This document shows positions 60,847-64,000 of a stretch of DNA of 64,000 nucleotides, in pieces. Location of the stretch: contig JANQOQ010000014.1 of assembly GCA_028285755.1 (NCBI GenBank), positions 62,001 to 126,000 on the forward strand. The letters are read 5' to 3'. Every line of letters starts with the position of its first letter. Within the stretch, counting starts at the first letter, position 1. A program made the position numbers and the translations under genes. The notes beneath the pieces are model-generated. The model did not search any database. It was not told the DNA's origin and worked only from the letters and a program-made list of their open reading frames with translations. The DNA is from Puniceicoccaceae bacterium (GTDB lineage: Bacteria; Verrucomicrobiota; Verrucomicrobiia; Opitutales; JAFGAQ01).

Positions 60847-62249
60847 TAGACGCGCCACTGGTGTTCGCGCATGAGGTCGAGGAACACCTTCTTGCCTTCG
60901 CGGGACTCCAGGAAGTCCCGCGTGGAGTCCGGGTTGCTGTAGACGCCGATATTGACGGGCGGGGTGTGGTTATCGATGTGCACCTGTGGGGTGGGCAGCG
61001 CCTGAGGTGCGGGCAGGCTGACGGGCCCGCCGAAGTCGAAGGGCGGCAGATTGAGCCGCAGGGCCTCAAGGTTTGCCAGGCCGATGCGACGCGTGCTCTG
61101 CGCGTCAAACACATATTCGCCCCGGTGGACGATACCCGCGGGCTCCAGGCGGCGCCCGTGGCCCGTGTAGCCCCCGCTTGCGAAGCTACCGGCAGCGGCC
61201 ATCGCCGCGGTAAAGGCAGCCATACCCAGCAAGGCAGAAACTCCGGTGGTGGAGATGGATTTGAGCATAGCGTTGGCAGCGAGCGGTCCGGTCTTGGCAG
61301 ATTCTTCGGCCATCTGCTTTTTATGTTCCGCACTGGAGATCGCGCTCATGAGCAACTGCTGGAGTGCGATTTTTGCCAATTGTTTGATTACCGCCTCGCC
61401 GACACTGTTAAATACCGTGCCCCAATCTTTAGTGCCATCGATCAGGCCGATTATATTCTCGTCCAGCGCCTTAAAGGATGCGTCCAGGACTCCATCGACA
61501 CCGCTATTGATCTGGCCCTGGGTATCCGCCCAGGCTTTGCGGAGCTCAAATAAGTGAAGCTTCAGGTTTTCCAGGGTGTTGAAGGTATCTTCGCCAGCTT
61601 CGTGGGTTTCTTCGGTGCTGGTATCGGCACTGAGTTCCGCAGGAGTTTCTGGCAAGCTGCCTACATTCAGCTGCGCATTTTTTTTGTCATTACGTGGATT
61701 AACATCCAGAGAGTTGATTGAACTTTGCGAAAATCCCACGCCGCCGAAGCGATGATATGCATTGAGCATGCGTTCGAGCAGGGCGAGTTTTGTCTCGAGC
61801 TCGGCACGGCTTTCCCCGGCAATGAGCGGTTCACCATCGGCGTTGAGGGCATCCAGTTGTTCCCGCAGGTCCTGGATCTGATTATTCAGCGTATCCTTCT
61901 CGGGCAGTAATTCGAGGGCATCAATATCCCCCAGATGCGAGAGGTGGCCGATGATTTCGAGCACCGAGTCTTTGTAAGTATCCAGCGTTTTTTTCGCAGA
62001 CTTGAGTGATTGCTGGGCGCTTTCGCCCGACTGCTGGTGTTCTTTGACCAGGGCTTCATAGTGGGTTACTTTTTCCTGGAAAAGGGTGAGCAGGGTATTC
62101 AGATCTTCAATGAGATCGTCGTAACCGACAGAGGTTACGGACTGGACGCGCTTTTTAATCGCGTCGATGAGTTGATGGATTTTTTGGGAGTCGTCGTCTT
62201 TAAGCAGGATGCGGAAATCCACATCCACAGAGTTTTGTGAATTGGGCAT
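60846..62249 (-). CDS. Tail tape-measure protein, module 3
   Basis: 467 aa. Coiled-coil N-terminal half, Ala-rich hydrophobic segment ([28 protein letters not shown]), EPAGIVHRGEYVFDAQSTRRIG and the shared C terminus [26 protein letters not shown]. Its C-terminal 40 residues are nearly identical to module 2. The gene precedes TWJ-38. Confidence 0.85.
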   Translation of the reverse strand: MPNSQNSVDVDFRILLKDDDSQKIHQLIDAIKKRVQSVTSVGYDDLIEDLNTLLTLFQEKVTHYEALVKEHQQSGESAQQSLKSAKKTLDTYKDSVLEIIGHLSHLGDIDALELLPEKDTLNNQIQDLREQLDALNADGEPLIAGESRAELETKLALLERMLNAYHRFGGVGFSQSSINSLDVNPRNDKKNAQLNVGSLPETPAELSADTSTEETHEAGEDTFNTLENLKLHLFELRKAWADTQGQINSGVDGVLDASFKALDENIIGLIDGTKDWGTVFNSVGEAVIKQLAKIALQQLLMSAISSAEHKKQMAEESAKTGPLAANAMLKSISTTGVSALLGMAAFTAAMAAAGSFASGGYTGHGRRLEPAGIVHRGEYVFDAQSTRRIGLANLEALRLNLPPFDFGGPVSLPAPQALPTPQVHIDNHTPPVNIGVYSNPDSTRDFLESREGKKVFLDLMREHQWRV

Positions 62250-62288
62250 AATGAGGAGGAGGTTAGGGCTGTGTAGGGAGAAAACTAA

Positions 62289-62858
62289 CTAAAGCTTTTT
62301 GAGCTCAGAATTTCGAGGGGTGTATCTTATGAAAAAATAGATTTCATCCTTGTGTTTTCCCAGCAATAAGAGGATCTGCGTGGTTGATGTGTTCCATTCG
62401 GTGCGGAATTCAAGCTCACCGATTAGGAGGGCCTTCCAATGCTCATCTCGGTTGTGTGCATAAGTATTACCCATCCAATGGGGAATCGAATAAAGGGGAT
62501 CTCCGTATTTTTCTGTGAGCATGGCTTCAAGCTCTTCTCGGACGGGAATGAATTTTTGAGGATTGCCAATATTTTCAAATTCAAGCCTTGATTCTTCCAG
62601 TCCCGATTCGCCTAAGTCCATAAAAATGGACACCGGATAACCTAGTATCTTTTCTTTGTATATAAATCCCAACCGAGTTTCCTTCACCAGTTCAGCAGTC
62701 TCTGCTGCCTTGATTTCCTCACGGGACATTCCCCAGTTCAGGTTCCGGAAATCCGGCTCAGCACCCAGTAATAAGGAGGCTGAGAAAGTGAGGAAAACGA
62801 TGGAGATAAGGCATTTCACTGTATAAACAAACGTATAGTGTTTTTTGGTTTTTAGCAA
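62289..62858 (-). CDS. Secreted LNWGM-family protein, module 3
   Basis: 189 aa with signal peptide (CLISIVFLTFSASLLLGAE). Mature start PDFRNLNWGMSREEIKAAET, then LEAMLTEKYGDPLYSIPHW. Closest to the module 1 protein in its first 20 mature residues. Directly upstream of the tape-measure gene as in the other modules. Confidence 0.75.
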   Translation of the reverse strand: MLKTKKHYTFVYTVKCLISIVFLTFSASLLLGAEPDFRNLNWGMSREEIKAAETAELVKETRLGFIYKEKILGYPVSIFMDLGESGLEESRLEFENIGNPQKFIPVREELEAMLTEKYGDPLYSIPHWMGNTYAHNRDEHWKALLIGELEFRTEWNTSTTQILLLLGKHKDEIYFFIRYTPRNSELKKL

Positions 62859-62874
62859 ACCTAATTATGCAGAA

Positions 62875-63120
62875 TTAACGATCCAGCTCTCTGAGAGTAA
62901 GTTGGAGTTTGAATATTGCCAGCATGAGACTGCGAAGACTCGTAGGTTGGCTCGAGTCATTGCTCAACAGGGATACAAAATCAGAGGTCGCCTGCAGTCC
63001 TTTGAGGGCGGGCAGAAACTTTTCGAGCCTGGAGATTTTATCGATGAGGCTATCGAGTTCCTGGGGGTTGACGAAGGTATCCAGGAATAACTGGAGATGG
63101 GGGTCTTTGGAGGAGGGCAT
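62875..63120 (-). CDS. Small helical protein of module 3
   Basis: 81 aa, fully helical (DSLIDKISRLEKFLPALKGLQATSDFVSLLS...LRSLMLAIFKLQLTLRELD). No family recognised. It lies 16 nt upstream of the secreted-protein gene. In module 1 this slot is filled by a 362-aa helical protein. Confidence 0.6.
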   Translation of the reverse strand: MPSSKDPHLQLFLDTFVNPQELDSLIDKISRLEKFLPALKGLQATSDFVSLLSNDSSQPTSLRSLMLAIFKLQLTLRELDR

Positions 63121-63175
63121 AAGGGTATGAGGGGTTTATCTCCCCTCTTATGAACATAGATTAATATGGAGATTA

Positions 63176-63532
63176 CTACAATGTGTCTTCGTTAATGCCA
63201 GAATCGTTGTTTAGAATATTTGCGATGATCTCACACTGATTACAGAATATATTTAGCAATGTCATTTCGTGCCTGATTTTGCTGTTTTTCAGAACTGAAC
63301 CCTCTCGAATTTTCATCTCATAAGTTTCGATAAGTTCGTCCCATTCGGATTCTGTGTGTATCAGGCAAATATTATTTTTGGCCAATAAATAAGCCAATTT
63401 ATAACCTTTAGATTCCGGGTGTTGCTTGCTCTTCTTTCTTAGGAGAGAGTGCGTTTCTATATTTTGTAATATGCGATACAGTGTGGTGTTAGAGCTTTCG
63501 ATGTGAGGGAGTGGGGGAGGTGTTAAGTTCAT
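63176..63532 (-). CDS. Small helical protein of module 3, unknown
   Basis: 118 aa, helical and charged (YKLAYLLAKNNICLIHTESEWDELIETYEMKI). AT-richer than the surrounding tail genes. No family recognised; position between the chaperone and the secreted protein suggests a role in tail assembly. Confidence 0.55.
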   Translation of the reverse strand: MNLTPPPLPHIESSNTTLYRILQNIETHSLLRKKSKQHPESKGYKLAYLLAKNNICLIHTESEWDELIETYEMKIREGSVLKNSKIRHEMTLLNIFCNQCEIIANILNNDSGINEDTL

Positions 63533-63557
63533 GATCTTTTTGGTTTTATAGTAGATA

Positions 63558-64000
63558 TTATGTAGATTTCTTGATGCCGAGTAGCGAGGCGGCCCGGGTG
63601 AGGTCTTTGAGGCTGGGGATAGAGGTTTTTGAGGGAGCTTCCGGGTGGTAGATTTTTTCGAGGGAGGTCAGGTATTTATTGAGCGCGCTGAGTCCCTTTT
63701 TGCCGGTGGTAGCGGCGTGTGCATGTGCGGCGGCAGTGGTCTGGCGGTGCAGTTGCTCTGCGGTAAGGCGGTGATGGGTCTCCAGCAGGAGGATGACCTG
63801 GGGGAGGGTCAGTTGTTCGCGGTCGAGCTGGTGCGGGAGCTTTCCAAGGTGGAGAGCGAGCTCAGCAAGGTATTGACCAGGGGTTCGAGTGTGTTGAGGG
63901 GCAGGGTGCTCTGAATGAGGGGGAGGAGTTCGTTGGCGGTACTGTGGTTGTGTGCGACCCAGTACCTCAAGGTAGGGAAATTGAGCTGCCTCCCCAGCTC
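63558..64000 (-). CDS. Tail assembly chaperone pair with -1 frameshift, module 3 (partial)
   Basis: The gene enters from the right edge. Frame 0 (ELGRQLNFPTLRYWV...) stops at 63809-63811; the -1 frame continues to 63558-63560. The same slippery T TTC CCT is at 63981-63975. Beyond it the -1 frame gives YLEVLG..., then LAELALHLGKLPHQLDREQL and TLPQVILLLE, which aligns with module 1 (LAKLCCHLGKFPYELDLSRL). Same frame step as in module 2, so the shift is conserved and not a sequencing error. Confidence 0.85.
   Translation of the reverse strand, partial: AGEAAQFPYLEVLGRTQPQYRQRTPPPHSEHPAPQHTRTPGQYLAELALHLGKLPHQLDREQLTLPQVILLLETHHRLTAEQLHRQTTAAAHAHAATTGKKGLSALNKYLTSLEKIYHPEAPSKTSIPSLKDLTRAASLLGIKKST
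63975..63981 (-). promoter_or_regulatory. -1 slippery site TTTCCCT (module 3)
   Basis: Codons aaT TTC CCT in frame 0, identical in phase and flanks to the module 2 site. Confidence 0.85.

Noticed and set aside
1-64000. tRNA or rRNA genes
   Set aside because: I looked for cloverleaf arms with TTCRA and CCA-like ends, and for rRNA signatures, and saw none. A covariance search would be the proper test.
18886-64000. Complete, integrated prophage with attachment sites
   Set aside because: No integrase, transposase, replication or repressor gene is visible, and the right end is outside the window, so I mark no att sites.

Overview
This window looks like the chromosome of a Verrucomicrobiota bacterium, probably class Opitutae. 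That placement is an inference from the gene mix (NrfHA, a TIGR03643 protein, TonB-type lipoproteins, an exported lyase) and not from a marker gene. About 17 kb of ordinary genome is joined to about 45 kb of prophage-like DNA that runs off the right edge.

Layout. 1-17 kb: nrfHA, an azurin-like cupredoxin, an esterase, an SDR, an ECF sigma factor with a putative anti-sigma factor, an exported argininosuccinate-lyase paralogue, CPBP protease, SemiSWEET, three TonB C-terminal-domain proteins and a polysaccharide deacetylase. Two homologous 59-residue peptides flank the third TonB gene, and one has a Fur-type palindrome upstream. 17.1-18.6 kb: an AT-rich PD-(D/E)XK-like nuclease. 18.6-64 kb: phage structural genes, nearly all on the minus strand. 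They are tail tip, NlpC/P60 and BR0599-family genes (a GTA/siphovirus-like tail tip), surface proteins, Mu-like head genes (DUF935 portal, terminase, I-type protease and scaffold, DUF2190, capsid, gp36- and gpG-like), and three separate tail-chaperone/tape-measure modules. Cargo genes sit among them: a beta-lactamase-fold hydrolase, a PRTase-like protein, a methyltransferase, a histidine kinase and a toxin-antitoxin-SecB module.

The dominant signal is a family of about 38 copies, plus fragments, of a roughly 220-bp structured element, called the TWJ element here. Each copy has an outer stem P1, a first hairpin P2 with an AT-rich variable loop, and a long arm P3 that begins ACA plus 8 bp and ends in a small hairpin (type ACGTAT-loop-ATACG followed by CTCCT). 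Chromosomal copies then carry a tail like GTCYACGAAG. All three stems change sequence between copies while staying paired. Chromosomal copies have P1 of type GAAGGGTGTGG/CCACACCCTTC and prophage copies GAAGGCCTCGG/CCGAGACCTTC. Nearly all copies point the same way. Where a copy touches a gene it does so with the P1 5' side: the stop codon of a plus gene, or the start codon of a minus gene. Four minus genes have their start codon inside the P2 loop, and one copy lies in frame inside nlpC. I do not recognise this as a named family.

A second strong result is a programmed -1 frameshift site, T TTC CCT, in the tail-chaperone gene. It is identical in two of the three modules. In the third module the two frames are permanently fused and the slippery site is gone.
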